Shown one piece after another: positions 18,168 to 26,851 of a stretch of DNA of 64,000 nt (the first letter of the stretch is position 1; every line of letters begins with the position of its first letter). A model generated the notes under the pieces. That model had not been told where the DNA came from, made no database searches, and saw only the letters and a program-made list of their open reading frames with translations. Source of the DNA: CAZCAC01 sp964496575 (GTDB taxonomy: Bacteria > Planctomycetota > UBA1135 > GCA-002686595). A program made the translations under genes and the position numbers. The stretch is from assembly GCA_964496575.1 (NCBI GenBank), contig CAZCAC010000001.1:124001-188000 (forward strand), written 5' to 3'.

Positions 18168-19025
18168 GTACGGTACCTGGTCAGAATCCGCCGCTATCCC
18201 CGAACGATCCGGCCGAGGCCGGATCGTTCGGGGATAGCGGCGGGTTCTGATCAGGGACCGTACACAACGCGGATCGGGGGACCACCGCAGCAGCTCGTCG
18301 GTGACCAGGTCGTGTCCCTGACGATTCGGGTGGTTGACCTGTGACATCAGGTCCCCGAGCTCCCCGGCCCCTTTCGTGTAGGTCTTGAAAGCAGCAAGGC
18401 TATCCACGAGGGCCACGCCGTACTCCGCGGCGAGATCACGAATCTGCGCGGCGTGCCGGTTCAAGGCGTCGTCGGGGTCGTCGAGCTCCGCACTCAGATC
18501 ACCGGTCGGGGTGAGGAGGATCACCTCGATGTCGTTCGCCAGCGCCGCCTCGATCATGGCCGACCACGCTGCCCGCGCCTTCTCCAGGCCGAGCCGCCGA
18601 TCGTTCAAGGCGTAGTCCAGGGTGATCACGTCGGGACGGTGGGACAGGACGTCCTCCGCGAACCGCCGCGCCCCACGCTCCGACGTCTCTCCCCCGATCG
18701 CCGTGACGATCACGTTGATGACGGCGTGAGGGAAACGGACCTTCAGGCCTCGGTGCAGGAGGTGGGGATACGCGTTGAAGGTGTCCACCACCGGCGTCTT
18801 GAAGTAGCCGGCCGGGACGCTGTGCCCGTGGCAGACGACGTTCACGGTGCGGTTCTGGGGCCACTTCGCCTCGAGCAGGGTCGAGAGGTCGGCGAGGTAG
18901 AACTCTCTCTCCGCGGGTCTCGCGGTCCCGACCCGTGCCCGATCCTGCGGAAGGTCACGCGGCGAGAACGGCGAGGCGGGGAAGCACAAGATGAGGAAAC
19001 AAGCGGGCAGCAGGGCTCTGTTCAT
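18072..19025 (-). CDS. SGNH/GDSL-like hydrolase, secreted
   Basis: 317 aa. N-terminal hydrophobic signal-like segment MNRALLPACFLILCFPASP. SGNH blocks: CHGHSVPAGY (block I, with the Ser nucleophile), AIGGETS (block II Gly), DYALNDRR (block III Asn), and NHPNRQGHDL (block V, with His and a preceding Asn). It probably de-esterifies a carbohydrate or lipid in the periplasm or outside. The recognisable fold ends near residue 245. The remaining C-terminus is encoded by a large palindrome and the end of the opposite gene, overlapping it convergently by 96 bp, so the tail is probably a non-conserved extension caused by loss of an earlier stop. Confidence 0.85.
   Translation of the reverse strand: MNRALLPACFLILCFPASPFSPRDLPQDRARVGTARPAEREFYLADLSTLLEAKWPQNRTVNVVCHGHSVPAGYFKTPVVDTFNAYPHLLHRGLKVRFPHAVINVIVTAIGGETSERGARRFAEDVLSHRPDVITLDYALNDRRLGLEKARAAWSAMIEAALANDIEVILLTPTGDLSAELDDPDDALNRHAAQIRDLAAEYGVALVDSLAAFKTYTKGAGELGDLMSQVNHPNRQGHDLVTDELLRWSPDPRCVRSLIRTRRYPRTIRPRPDRSGIAADSDQVPYSVVDEVGDQDRAELVADVEWLRAGGVEPDRL
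18168..18263. repeat. 96-bp near-perfect palindrome
   Basis: The left arm 18168-18214 pairs with the right arm 18217-18263 around a 2-nt centre: 44 Watson-Crick pairs, two G-T pairs and one mismatch over 47 positions. It begins one base after the stop of the secreted-protein gene and lies inside the 3' end of the convergent SGNH gene. It could end transcription from the plus strand, but it is far longer than an ordinary terminator and lacks a T-tract. Confidence 0.9.
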
Positions 19026-19067
19026 GACCCCGTCACTCTGACCTGCGAGACGGTGGTTGCAAGTCTT

Positions 19068-19925
19068 TCAGTCGGGCACGACGATCCCCGCGCGCGCCAG
19101 GTGATCGCGGCACACCTCGGCGATCCCCTGCCCCTCCTCCACCACCAGCCGCAGGAACCTCGCCGCGGCGCGGCGGCACTCGGTCTCCAGCGCCTCGTTG
19201 AGGCGTCGCAGCCGGCCGAGGTACTCGTCGACGGTCGTCGCGTCGAGCACGATCTCGCGCTGCTCGCCGGTCTCCGCGTCCTCCATCCGGAACGCGGCGC
19301 CGACCGGCGGTTCGGCGTCCTCGCGCGAGAGCACCTGGATCAGCGCCAGCCCTCCCGCGCGAGCCGCGAGCGCGCGCACCAGCCGCGGGGCGTCGTGCGG
19401 GGAGAGGAAGTCGCTGATCAGCACCCGCAGCGTGCCCGGTCGGAGGAACCCCTCCGCCGCGTCCGCGGTCACCGACAGCGGGTAGCGTCCGGCCAGCGGA
19501 CTGCCCTCGACCCGAAACGCCTCGAGGTCGACGAGCCGCGGCTCGTCCGAGAGCTCGATCAGGCGCACCGCGAACCCCTGCCGCCGCGCGCACGAGCAGA
19601 GAAACGCCGTGAGGTCGAGCGCCAGGCCCGGCTTGTCGTCGCCGACCGACATCGACGCCGAGACGTCGAGCAGGAGGTCGAGGCGGGGCAGGAGCTCCTC
19701 GCGGTACAGCTTGACGGTCAGCTGCCCCGTCCGCGCGAACGCGCGCCAGTCAAGGTGACGGACGTCGTCGCCCGGCGCGTAGATCCGGCGGTCCTGGAAC
19801 TCGATCGAGGAGCCGGTGCCGCGCCCGAGGAACTCCCCCGCGCGCCCGCTCGGCGGCGCCGGCACCCAGCCCAGGCGCCAGATCTGCGCCTGCGCGTAGG
19901 CCGAGTCGCTGGGCTTCGTCACCAC
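19068..19925 (-). CDS. DUF58 domain protein
   Basis: 285 aa, start GTG 19925 (GTG 19922 is also possible), with AGGAG about 12 nt upstream. The DUF58 signature APGDDVRHLDWRAFARTG lies at 50-67, followed by VKLYREE and a vWA-like strand LDLLLDVSASMS with D-x-S-x-S at 87-91. In MoxR gene clusters DUF58 proteins are the usual partners of the AAA+ ATPase. Here it closes the operon, 7 nt after the ABC-2 permease gene. No membrane segments; cytoplasmic. Confidence 0.93.
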   Translation of the reverse strand: MVTKPSDSAYAQAQIWRLGWVPAPPSGRAGEFLGRGTGSSIEFQDRRIYAPGDDVRHLDWRAFARTGQLTVKLYREELLPRLDLLLDVSASMSVGDDKPGLALDLTAFLCSCARRQGFAVRLIELSDEPRLVDLEAFRVEGSPLAGRYPLSVTADAAEGFLRPGTLRVLISDFLSPHDAPRLVRALAARAGGLALIQVLSREDAEPPVGAAFRMEDAETGEQREIVLDATTVDEYLGRLRRLNEALETECRRAAARFLRLVVEEGQGIAEVCRDHLARAGIVVPD

Positions 19926-19932
19926 GACCCGC

Positions 19933-21450
19933 TCAGCTCCTCTCGATCCGCGCCTTGCGCGCGCGACTCGTCTCGACGATCGCCTTCAACATCCGCGGTG
20001 CATTGAGAGCCGCGGTGATCAGCGCCATGACGACGAGCGCGGGGATCGCCCCCGTGATACTCCAGCGATCCTCCCACAGGTCGTCGATCACCAGGAAGAT
20101 GTTCCCGGGGTGCTCGAAGTCCGCCCAGTCCTCGATCTGCAGGAAGAAGCCGATCAGCGACGGCAGCAGGATCGAGCCGATGAAGAAGACCAGGATCGCG
20201 AGCCGGGCGACGGTGCGCACGATGATCGTGGCGGAGTGCCAGCTGAACAGCGCGCTCGGTAGACCGATGTAGACCAGGCCGTAGCCCGTGAGCACCAGGG
20301 GGATCGCCAGCTCCCCCTCGTCGTACGGCTGCTTCCCGCACAGCAGCGGATAGCCGTACGCCCAGGCCGCGACGGCCAGGCTGCCCACCAGGTAGAACAG
20401 GAGTCCCCTCGCTCCACCCGGCAGGAAAGGCGCCTCCAGCGCCGCCAGGATCCGGCTGCGCGGGATGCCCGCGGCGACGCGCCGGCCCAGTCGCTCCGGC
20501 TCGGTCGCGTAGAAGATCGACGTGGTGGCCAGGACGGCGTGCGCCATGCAGACCGCGACCAGGATCGGCTCCACCGAAGGCTTGGAGCCGAGGTACCAGG
20601 TCATCCAGCCGAGCCCGCACGCGACGATCAGGAGCGACATCATCCGCAGGCCGGTGGAGCGGTTCTCCTCGGGGTGCGAGAGTCGGGCGCAGGCGGCGGC
20701 GAAGAAGAAGGCCGCCACCGCCAGCGTGGTGGTGAACCAGGCCCCGACCACCTCGAGGAACTCCGGCTGATGCAGGGTGCCCGGGAACATCATCAGCTGT
20801 GCGGCACCCGCGACCATCCCGGAGCCACCCCAGACCAGGGCGACGGCGAGCAGCACCATCAGCACGACGCGGGCGAAGCGGACGCGGGTGAAGCTGCTCA
20901 TCGCCACGGAAAGGCAGGAGAGCAAGAGCGACACCGCCATCGAGAGGGCCAGGACCACGAGGATCGCGGCGAGGTCGACGCCCCGCAACAGGAACGCGAA
21001 GACCAGGAAGGGGCCGAAGGCGGAGTAGAAGAGCAGCGACTGGACCCCCGCGGAGAGGATCTTGCCGAGCACGATCTGCCGCGGCTTCAGGTTGGAGAGC
21101 ACCAGCAAGTCGTAGGTGTTCTCGTCCCACTCTCCCCCCATCGAGAGGAAGGCGGAGAACGGCACGAGGACCTGCACCGCTCCCACCAGGCAGGCGAACA
21201 TCGCCACGAAGAAGACCGATCCGCTGATCTCCTCGCCGCCGTGGAACTCCTGCATCCCCAGCGTCACCATCAAGCCGAGGCCGACGAGCGTCGCCACGGT
21301 GAGGGTGAGCCAGAAGGAGATCTTGAAGTAGCGACCGCGCAGCGCCTGGCGCACCTCCTTGACCAGAATCGGATTGAGCCGGTCGTTCCAGCGCTCGCCG
21401 AAGCCGACCTCCGGCGCACGGGCTTCCACTTCGATGGGGGCGCCGCTCAT
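19933..21450 (-). CDS. ABC-2 type permease
   Basis: 505 aa from ATG 21450, which overlaps the ATPase stop as ATGA. The N-terminus RLNPILVKEVRQALRGRYF is the typical start of ABC-2 permeases of this type. At least ten hydrophobic segments follow, among them FWLTLTVATLVGLGLMVTL, LAAILVVLALSMAVSLLLS, ARVVLMVLLAVALVWGG and AILVFFIGSILLPSLIGFF. It pairs with the ATPase encoded immediately upstream. The substrate is unknown; in MoxR clusters this transporter is thought to act with the vWA/DUF58 machinery. Confidence 0.88.
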   Translation of the reverse strand: MSGAPIEVEARAPEVGFGERWNDRLNPILVKEVRQALRGRYFKISFWLTLTVATLVGLGLMVTLGMQEFHGGEEISGSVFFVAMFACLVGAVQVLVPFSAFLSMGGEWDENTYDLLVLSNLKPRQIVLGKILSAGVQSLLFYSAFGPFLVFAFLLRGVDLAAILVVLALSMAVSLLLSCLSVAMSSFTRVRFARVVLMVLLAVALVWGGSGMVAGAAQLMMFPGTLHQPEFLEVVGAWFTTTLAVAAFFFAAACARLSHPEENRSTGLRMMSLLIVACGLGWMTWYLGSKPSVEPILVAVCMAHAVLATTSIFYATEPERLGRRVAAGIPRSRILAALEAPFLPGGARGLLFYLVGSLAVAAWAYGYPLLCGKQPYDEGELAIPLVLTGYGLVYIGLPSALFSWHSATIIVRTVARLAILVFFIGSILLPSLIGFFLQIEDWADFEHPGNIFLVIDDLWEDRWSITGAIPALVVMALITAALNAPRMLKAIVETSRARKARIERS

Positions 21451-22385
21451 TGCACGTTCCCGTTGGTCAGGGACAGGAAGACGTCCTCGAGGTCGGAGAT
21501 CTTCGGGGCGAACTCGATCGGATCGAGGCCGCGCTCGACCAGCAGCGCCAGCAGCCTCGCGAGCCCGTCCTCCTCCCCCTCGAAGTCGAAGACGACGCCC
21601 CTCCCGTCGGGGCGCGCCGAGACGATGCCGGGTTGTTCGAGAAGCACCCGCTGCGCCGTCTCCGGCGGCGCGATCGTTCGCACGAAGACCCGGGTCTGGT
21701 GCGACTGCGCGAGACGCAGGACGTTCTCCACCTGACCGGAGGCGCGGATCTTGCCGGTCTCGATCACCGCGACGTTGGTGCAGATCTGCGAGAGCTCGGT
21801 GAGGATGTGCGAGGAGATCAACACTGCCTTGTCGAGATCGGCGAGCGCCTTGACCAGCTCGCGCAGCTCGACGCGCGCGTGGGGATCGAGCCCCGAGGCG
21901 GGTTCGTCGAGGATCAGGATCGTCGGGTCGTGCAGGAGCGTCTTGGCCAGGCACAACCGCTGCTTCATCCCCTTGGAAAGGGCGGTGACCAGCTTCCTCT
22001 CGAGCGGCTCCAGCCCGGTGAACTCCGTGACGAAGGCGAGCATCCGGACTCGCGCTCGACCCCGCACTCCGTAGGCGCGGGCGAAGAAGTCGAGGTACTC
22101 GGCGACGGTGGTGTGCACGTACGCGCCGTAGGAGTCGGGCATGAAGCCGAGGCGCTGGCGGACCTGGCGCGGTTCCTCGAGCACCGATTTCCCCTCGATC
22201 AGAACGTCCCCCTCGTCGGGCAGATCGAGGGTGGCGCAGATGCGCATCGTCGTCGTCTTGCCGGCGCCGTTGGGGCCGATGAAGCCGAGGATCTCCCCCC
22301 GCTCCACCTGGAAGGACGCGTCGTCGACCGCGGTCAGGTCGCCGAAGCGGCGGGTCAGGCCCCGGACCTCGAGGGCGGAGCTCAT
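21447..22385 (-). CDS. ABC transporter ATP-binding protein
   Basis: 312 aa from ATG 22385, in ATGA overlap with the preceding gene; a GTG two codons earlier is possible. Walker A GPNGAGKTTT near 37-46, signature LSKGMKQRL, Walker B ILILDEPASGLD, then the switch His in LISSHILTEL. The MATE-like order of motifs and the 80-residue C-terminal extension are typical of ATPases that pair with ABC-2 permeases, as encoded next. It is part of the MoxR/DUF58 operon. Confidence 0.93.
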   Translation of the reverse strand: MSSALEVRGLTRRFGDLTAVDDASFQVERGEILGFIGPNGAGKTTTMRICATLDLPDEGDVLIEGKSVLEEPRQVRQRLGFMPDSYGAYVHTTVAEYLDFFARAYGVRGRARVRMLAFVTEFTGLEPLERKLVTALSKGMKQRLCLAKTLLHDPTILILDEPASGLDPHARVELRELVKALADLDKAVLISSHILTELSQICTNVAVIETGKIRASGQVENVLRLAQSHQTRVFVRTIAPPETAQRVLLEQPGIVSARPDGRGVVFDFEGEEDGLARLLALLVERGLDPIEFAPKISDLEDVFLSLTNGNVQ

Positions 22386-24172
22386 CGCCACGCCTCCTCG
22401 GCCAGGTCGAGCACGCCCAGCACGACGTGACGCCCGTCGATCTCCCGGACCTCGACGCCGCAGTCGTCACCGAGCACCGGTCCGGCGACCGAGGCGATGT
22501 AGGTGCCCGGCAGGAGGTGCGCGCGCTCCCCCAGGATGTACTTCAGGTCGGCGTTCCAGGGCAAGCTCGCGGAGATGCCGCTGGTCGGGACGAGGCGTGT
22601 GTTCAGCCCCGGGGCGAGCGCTCCTTCGAGCAGGTGGTACTCGCCGTCGGGGGTACGCAGCAGGAGCTCCCCGACGGACACCCCCAGCGCGTTGGACACC
22701 TCGACCCGCCCGCTGACCTGCCGCGCTTCCAGGCGCACGCGCGAGGTGCGGTGGCTGAGGATCAGCTGGCCGAACGGCTGGCGGACCTGCATGTAGTCGC
22801 CGCCGAGAAGCCGGCCGTCGGTGAGGTCCTGCAGGTAGCGGATGTCGTTCTGGTAGCCGCGCCACGACAGGTCCTGCTCGGGAAAGACCGCGGTCCCACG
22901 CGCCGGTCGCAGGCCCGCGCCCGGGGAGCTGCCGGCGAAGAGGCGCCGCACCTCGGCGGTGGTCGCCACGTTCTCGCGCTGATCGAGCACCGACCAGCTG
23001 CGCGTGTTCACCTTGACGTCGAGACCCTCCGAGAGGATCCCGTAGAAGACCAGCCCGATCGAGACGGTCAGGGCGATCCCCGGCACGGTGAACAGCAGCA
23101 GCATCGGCTTCTTCATCCGGCGCACCCAGAGGAAGTTCACCGGCCCAATCAGGATCGCGAACAGGACCAGGAGCGCCATGTAGCCGCGCAGGGGCAGCTG
23201 ACCGAAGCCGGCGAGCAGCGAGAGCGCATCGTCCATGCGCGAGTCCCGGTAGCCGAGGGGTCCCCAGCTCCGGTTCAGCTCGAGGTCGAGGGCGACGAGC
23301 CCTGCGGACTCCCCGGAGGCAGCGCCCGTCATCAGTCCCGTTGCGCTGCGGGGCGCCTCGTCGAGGATCAGGAGACCGTGCCCGCAACGGAAGACGCGGA
23401 AGTCGCCCGGGGTTTCGGGCTGCGCCACCTCACGAATCTCGAAGCGCCCCTCGAGCCAGCCACCGGTGAGAGGCTGGCGCGCCGCGAGCTCGTGCGCGTC
23501 GGGTCCGGAGACGAGGACCCGCCCCCCGCTGCGCACCCAGGCGAGGAGCACGGCGAAGGCCGCTTCGTCGGGTCTCCGCTCGGTGAGGTCGACGACGACC
23601 AGGTCGAGGCTGGAATAGGCCTCCCACGACGCGGGCATGTCCGAGAAGGACGCGGAGCCGATGTGGACCTCGGTGGAGGACGCGATCCCCGACTCGCGCG
23701 TCCACTCGTCCGCCCAGCGCGCGGTGAGCCCAGCTCTCGGAGCCGCCGCGGAGAGGTAGAGGACGGTCCTCTCGTTCCCGCTCGGATGCTCGTCGGGGCC
23801 GATGCCGCGAATGTGCCCGTCCTCGCCCTCCACCTCGAAGGTCACGGTGTACTCGTTGTTCGAGTTGGGCGCGGCGCGCAGGAGCAGCTCGAAGTGCACG
23901 CTCTCACGCGCCGGTAGCGGGACGCTCCGGGTGACGAGGTCCTGCTCCCCCCAGTCCTGGGTCGCCTCGACGTCGACCACCAGGTCCGTGTCGCTCTTGC
24001 TGGCAAGCGTCACCTCGACGGGGAAGTAGCCGTGGTACAGGAGGTCGGGCCACTCGTATTGCACGGTGCAGCGCACCTCACCCACGGTGATGTTCCTCAC
24101 CTCGCCGCGCGCGGCGGGAACGAGAGACAGCCCGGCGAGGAGGAACAGCAGGGCCCGGAGGGGATCAGGCAA
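22382..24172 (-). CDS. Membrane protein of the MoxR cluster, unknown function
   Basis: 596 aa. The only plausible start is TTG 24172, which overlaps the MoxR stop; it gives a clean signal peptide MPDPLRALLFLLAGLSLVPA. The N-terminal part is a beta-rich extracytoplasmic domain, then an alpha/beta stretch (LDLVVVDLTERRPDEAAFA, then GGRVLVSGPDAHELA) resembling the glutamine-amidotransferase-like domains of this system. Two membrane helices lie near 315-365 (YMALLVLFAILIGPVNF; MLLLFTVPGIALTVSIGLVF). It ends with another beta-rich domain. No catalytic residues can be assigned. Confidence 0.78.
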   Translation of the reverse strand: MPDPLRALLFLLAGLSLVPAARGEVRNITVGEVRCTVQYEWPDLLYHGYFPVEVTLASKSDTDLVVDVEATQDWGEQDLVTRSVPLPARESVHFELLLRAAPNSNNEYTVTFEVEGEDGHIRGIGPDEHPSGNERTVLYLSAAAPRAGLTARWADEWTRESGIASSTEVHIGSASFSDMPASWEAYSSLDLVVVDLTERRPDEAAFAVLLAWVRSGGRVLVSGPDAHELAARQPLTGGWLEGRFEIREVAQPETPGDFRVFRCGHGLLILDEAPRSATGLMTGAASGESAGLVALDLELNRSWGPLGYRDSRMDDALSLLAGFGQLPLRGYMALLVLFAILIGPVNFLWVRRMKKPMLLLFTVPGIALTVSIGLVFYGILSEGLDVKVNTRSWSVLDQRENVATTAEVRRLFAGSSPGAGLRPARGTAVFPEQDLSWRGYQNDIRYLQDLTDGRLLGGDYMQVRQPFGQLILSHRTSRVRLEARQVSGRVEVSNALGVSVGELLLRTPDGEYHLLEGALAPGLNTRLVPTSGISASLPWNADLKYILGERAHLLPGTYIASVAGPVLGDDCGVEVREIDGRHVVLGVLDLAEEAWR

Positions 24173-25205
24173 CGTCGTCGACCTCCTTGGGCAGCGCTTC
24201 CTCGAGCTCGCCGACGCTCTCCAGCACCGCCTGGACGATCTCGCGACCGCCGTAGCCGTCGAGGCGCGCGCGGTAGTCGAGCACCACGCGGTGAGCGACC
24301 GCCGGCACCGCCACGCGGTACACGTCGTCGAAGCCGACGTTGGGCTTGCCGTCGAGCAGCGCGTACGCCCGCGCCGACTCCGCCACCGCGATCGCCGCGC
24401 GCGGCGAGGCGCCGTAGCGCACGTACTCCTTCACGGCCTGCGGGGCGAGGTCGGAGTCGGGGTGCGTTCCGTCGACCAGGCGCGTGATGTACGCGGCGAC
24501 GGCGCGCGGGAGGAAGACGCGGCCGACCTTTTCGAGTAGCTCGCGCAGCGCGGCCGCGTCGGCGACCGGCTCGAGCTCCGGCGGCTGCCCGCCCCGCCGC
24601 TCGGTGATGATCGTCTCCAGCGTGTCGCGTCCGAGCCGAGAGACGTCGAGCTTGAAGAGGAAGCGATCGAGCTGCGCCTCGGGCAGCGGATAGGTCCCCT
24701 CGAGCTCGATCGGGTTCTGCGTGGCCAGCACGCAGAAGGGCTCTTCCAGCAGGTGCGTCTCGCCCAGCACGGTCACGCTCCGCTCCTGCATCGCCTCGAG
24801 CAGCGCGGACTGCGTCTTCGGCGAGGCGCGGTTGATCTCGTCGGCGAGCAACAGGTGCGTGAAGACCGGCCCGGGGTGGAACACCAGCGCCCGCCCGTGG
24901 TCGGTCTCCTCGAGGATGTGCCCGCCGGTCACGTCGCCGGGCAACAGGTCGGGCGTGAACTGCAAGCGCTTGAAGTCGAGGCGCAGGAGCCGCGCCAGCG
25001 CCTTGACCAGCTCCGTCTTGCCCAGCCCCGGCAGGCCCTCGAGCAGGACGTGCCCGCGGGCCAGGAAGGCGGTCATCAGGAGGCGGGTCAGCTCCTCCTG
25101 GCCGAGGATCGCCTCGTCGAGGCCGGCGAGGATCCGCCCCGCCCGCTCGCTGGCGGCGTCGACCTCTTCCGGGGAGAGGAGTCGGGTCTGCGTGGCCTCG
25201 CTCAT
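24165..25205 (-). CDS. MoxR-family AAA+ ATPase
   Basis: 346 aa from ATG 25205, in ATGA overlap with the small gene upstream. Walker A EGLPGLGKTELVKAL at 56-70, Walker B HLLLADEINRASPKTQSALL, sensor I ATQNPIELEGTYPLPEAQLD and the MoxR lid domain with ASPRAAIAV. MoxR ATPases act as chaperones that remodel or activate vWA-bearing partners. This copy is operonic with DUF58 and an ABC transporter, while the two membrane vWA proteins are encoded at 7748-12309. Confidence 0.95.
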   Translation of the reverse strand: MSEATQTRLLSPEEVDAASERAGRILAGLDEAILGQEELTRLLMTAFLARGHVLLEGLPGLGKTELVKALARLLRLDFKRLQFTPDLLPGDVTGGHILEETDHGRALVFHPGPVFTHLLLADEINRASPKTQSALLEAMQERSVTVLGETHLLEEPFCVLATQNPIELEGTYPLPEAQLDRFLFKLDVSRLGRDTLETIITERRGGQPPELEPVADAAALRELLEKVGRVFLPRAVAAYITRLVDGTHPDSDLAPQAVKEYVRYGASPRAAIAVAESARAYALLDGKPNVGFDDVYRVAVPAVAHRVVLDYRARLDGYGGREIVQAVLESVGELEEALPKEVDDVA

Positions 25206-25549
25206 CGGGAGTCTCGCTGGTTCCTGGAGAAGAAGGTCCACACCGCGTCGCGATGTCGTGGAGAGAGTCGGCGCCGCCAGCTGGCCTGCCCCGGCGAGGC
25301 TTCGACGGGGACGAGGCCGGCGCCTTCCCCGCTGGGTGCGACCTCCGGGGCGTCGGCGGCCAACCCCACCGCGCCGGAGCTCTCGAGGTCGAGGAAGCGC
25401 GACGGTGAGAGGAGGCGCGGCTGGAAACCCTCGCGGTCGTGGTCGGCGGCTTCGCCCCACAAGAGACCGGTCGAGGCCCCGCCACGATCGATCCCACCGA
25501 CGCCGGCTCCCCGGAGGGCGGCGAGCCCCGCGCCGATCGCCGCGCCCAC
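25202..25549 (-). CDS. Small protein of the MoxR operon, possibly the detached C-terminus of the upstream gene
   Basis: 115 aa with a GTG start at 25549; no strong Shine-Dalgarno. It lies in the same reading frame as the upstream gene, from which only one TGA (25574-25576) and eight codons separate it. The N-terminus is Gly/Ala-rich (GAAIGAGLAALRGAG). The C-terminal SPRHRDAVWTFFSRNQ resembles the closing motif of large proteins in related clusters (a basic residue pair then A-V-x-x-F-F). The stop overlaps the MoxR start as ATGA. Either a separate small ORF, or the end of the upstream protein reached by readthrough or detached by a nonsense mutation. Confidence 0.5.
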   Translation of the reverse strand: MGAAIGAGLAALRGAGVGGIDRGGASTGLLWGEAADHDREGFQPRLLSPSRFLDLESSGAVGLAADAPEVAPSGEGAGLVPVEASPGQASWRRRLSPRHRDAVWTFFSRNQRDSR

Positions 25550-25573
25550 GGCGCGACCCTGTCCGCCCCCGCG

Positions 25574-26659
25574 TCAGGTGCCGCCGCGCTTCTCGCACCG
25601 CTCGTCGCAGACGTGGAACTTCTCGATCAGATCCAGGAGCGCGGTCCCCCGACCCGCGCGCGCCAGCTCGCCCAGATCGACCAGGCCGGCGAGGTTCAGG
25701 GCGGAGAGGTTCTCGCGCAGCACCTTGCGCATCTCCTCGGAGAGCGCCTGCATCTGTTCGCCATCGAGCTCGAACCCCTCGGGGAGCTGAAGCTCGCCTC
25801 CTGCGAACTGCTCGATCAGCTCGGGGGAGAGCTCCTCGAGGCGCGAGAGCACCTGCGGCAGCTCACCCGACTTCAGCATCTCGGTGAGCCGGCCGAGCAT
25901 CAGCTCCTGAGCCAGCGCCGGATCGCCGAGCGCCTGCATCCCGATCGCGCCGAACTGCTCGAACAGCTCCTGGGTCAGTTCCGCCGCCTCCTGACCCTCC
26001 AGCCCGAGCTCCTCGCGGATCGTATCGATCGCCTCGAGCATCGCCTCCGGCTCCGCCGCGTCGACGTTCTCCGCCAGCTGGCCGATCCGCTCGGTGAACT
26101 CGCTGGCGACCACCTCGTCGAGCCCGACGATCTCGTTCAGCGCGCCGAACTTCTCGGCCAGGCCCGCGATCGCCCGGTCGAAGAGCGACGTCGAGGGACC
26201 GGGCGCGGCCCGGGAGAGGGGCACGAGCAAGGCCAGCGCGGTGAAGGCCAGCGCGAGGAGGACCGGCCAGGCCAGGGGCTGGATCCTCAGCGCGGGGAAG
26301 CGCGAGAGGGTGGAGAGCTGCGCCGCGCTGCGCGCCGCCCAGCGCTCGTCGTGCCGCTCGTAGGCGGCGAGCAGGAAGCCGCTGGCCCCCGAGTGCAGGT
26401 CGAGCCAGGCGGTGATCCCCTCGTCGCCGGGAGCGCGGCGACGGACCCCCCACCAGGCGGTGAAGGGGATGGCGACGAGCGGGGCGAGGGCCCAGGCCGC
26501 CCGTTCCACGTCGAGCTCGAGAGCGACCCGGAGGATCAGCGCCACCGATCCACAGCAAGCGAGCCCCACGGCTCCCTGGCGGGCGAGACGACCGAGAAAG
26601 ATCGCCAGGATCAGCTTGCGCCGGAGGCGCCGGGCCGGGTCGGAGGGGGTACCTGCCAT
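25574..26659 (-). CDS. Membrane protein, first gene of the MoxR operon
   Basis: 361 aa. Basic N-terminus RRLRRKLILAIFLGRLARQG, then hydrophobic segments at about 30-50 and 60-72 and a strong helix near 129-147 (AWPVLLALAFTALALLVPL). From 160 on it is acidic and helical with regularly spaced Leu, probably coiled coil (LTQELFEQFGAIGMQAL, LSRLEELSPELIEQFAGG). It ends FHVCDERCEKRGGT. This layout resembles the large membrane proteins that head planctomycete MoxR operons, but truncated. Unknown function. The next open frame continues in phase after the TGA. Confidence 0.7.
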   Translation of the reverse strand: MAGTPSDPARRLRRKLILAIFLGRLARQGAVGLACCGSVALILRVALELDVERAAWALAPLVAIPFTAWWGVRRRAPGDEGITAWLDLHSGASGFLLAAYERHDERWAARSAAQLSTLSRFPALRIQPLAWPVLLALAFTALALLVPLSRAAPGPSTSLFDRAIAGLAEKFGALNEIVGLDEVVASEFTERIGQLAENVDAAEPEAMLEAIDTIREELGLEGQEAAELTQELFEQFGAIGMQALGDPALAQELMLGRLTEMLKSGELPQVLSRLEELSPELIEQFAGGELQLPEGFELDGEQMQALSEEMRKVLRENLSALNLAGLVDLGELARAGRGTALLDLIEKFHVCDERCEKRGGT

Positions 26660-26851
26660 GGCACTGTTCCTTTCCGTAGAGCTCGGCGAACCATTTCTCG
26701 GACTCCCGGGCCCGGGGCGGCGGGATCGGGGCCGGGGAAGCCCGGTCGGTGCACTCTCTCCCCCCCGCCGCCCTCACCTGGCGGGGGATCGACCTCTCGG
26801 GGCCCTTGCGGCCCGATCGGCCCTCCCCCCGGACGGCGGGAAGTGCCCGAC

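Noticed and set aside
25574..25576. TGA as selenocysteine codon
   Set aside because: No SECIS-like hairpin, no redox motif around the codon, and TGA is an ordinary stop throughout the window.
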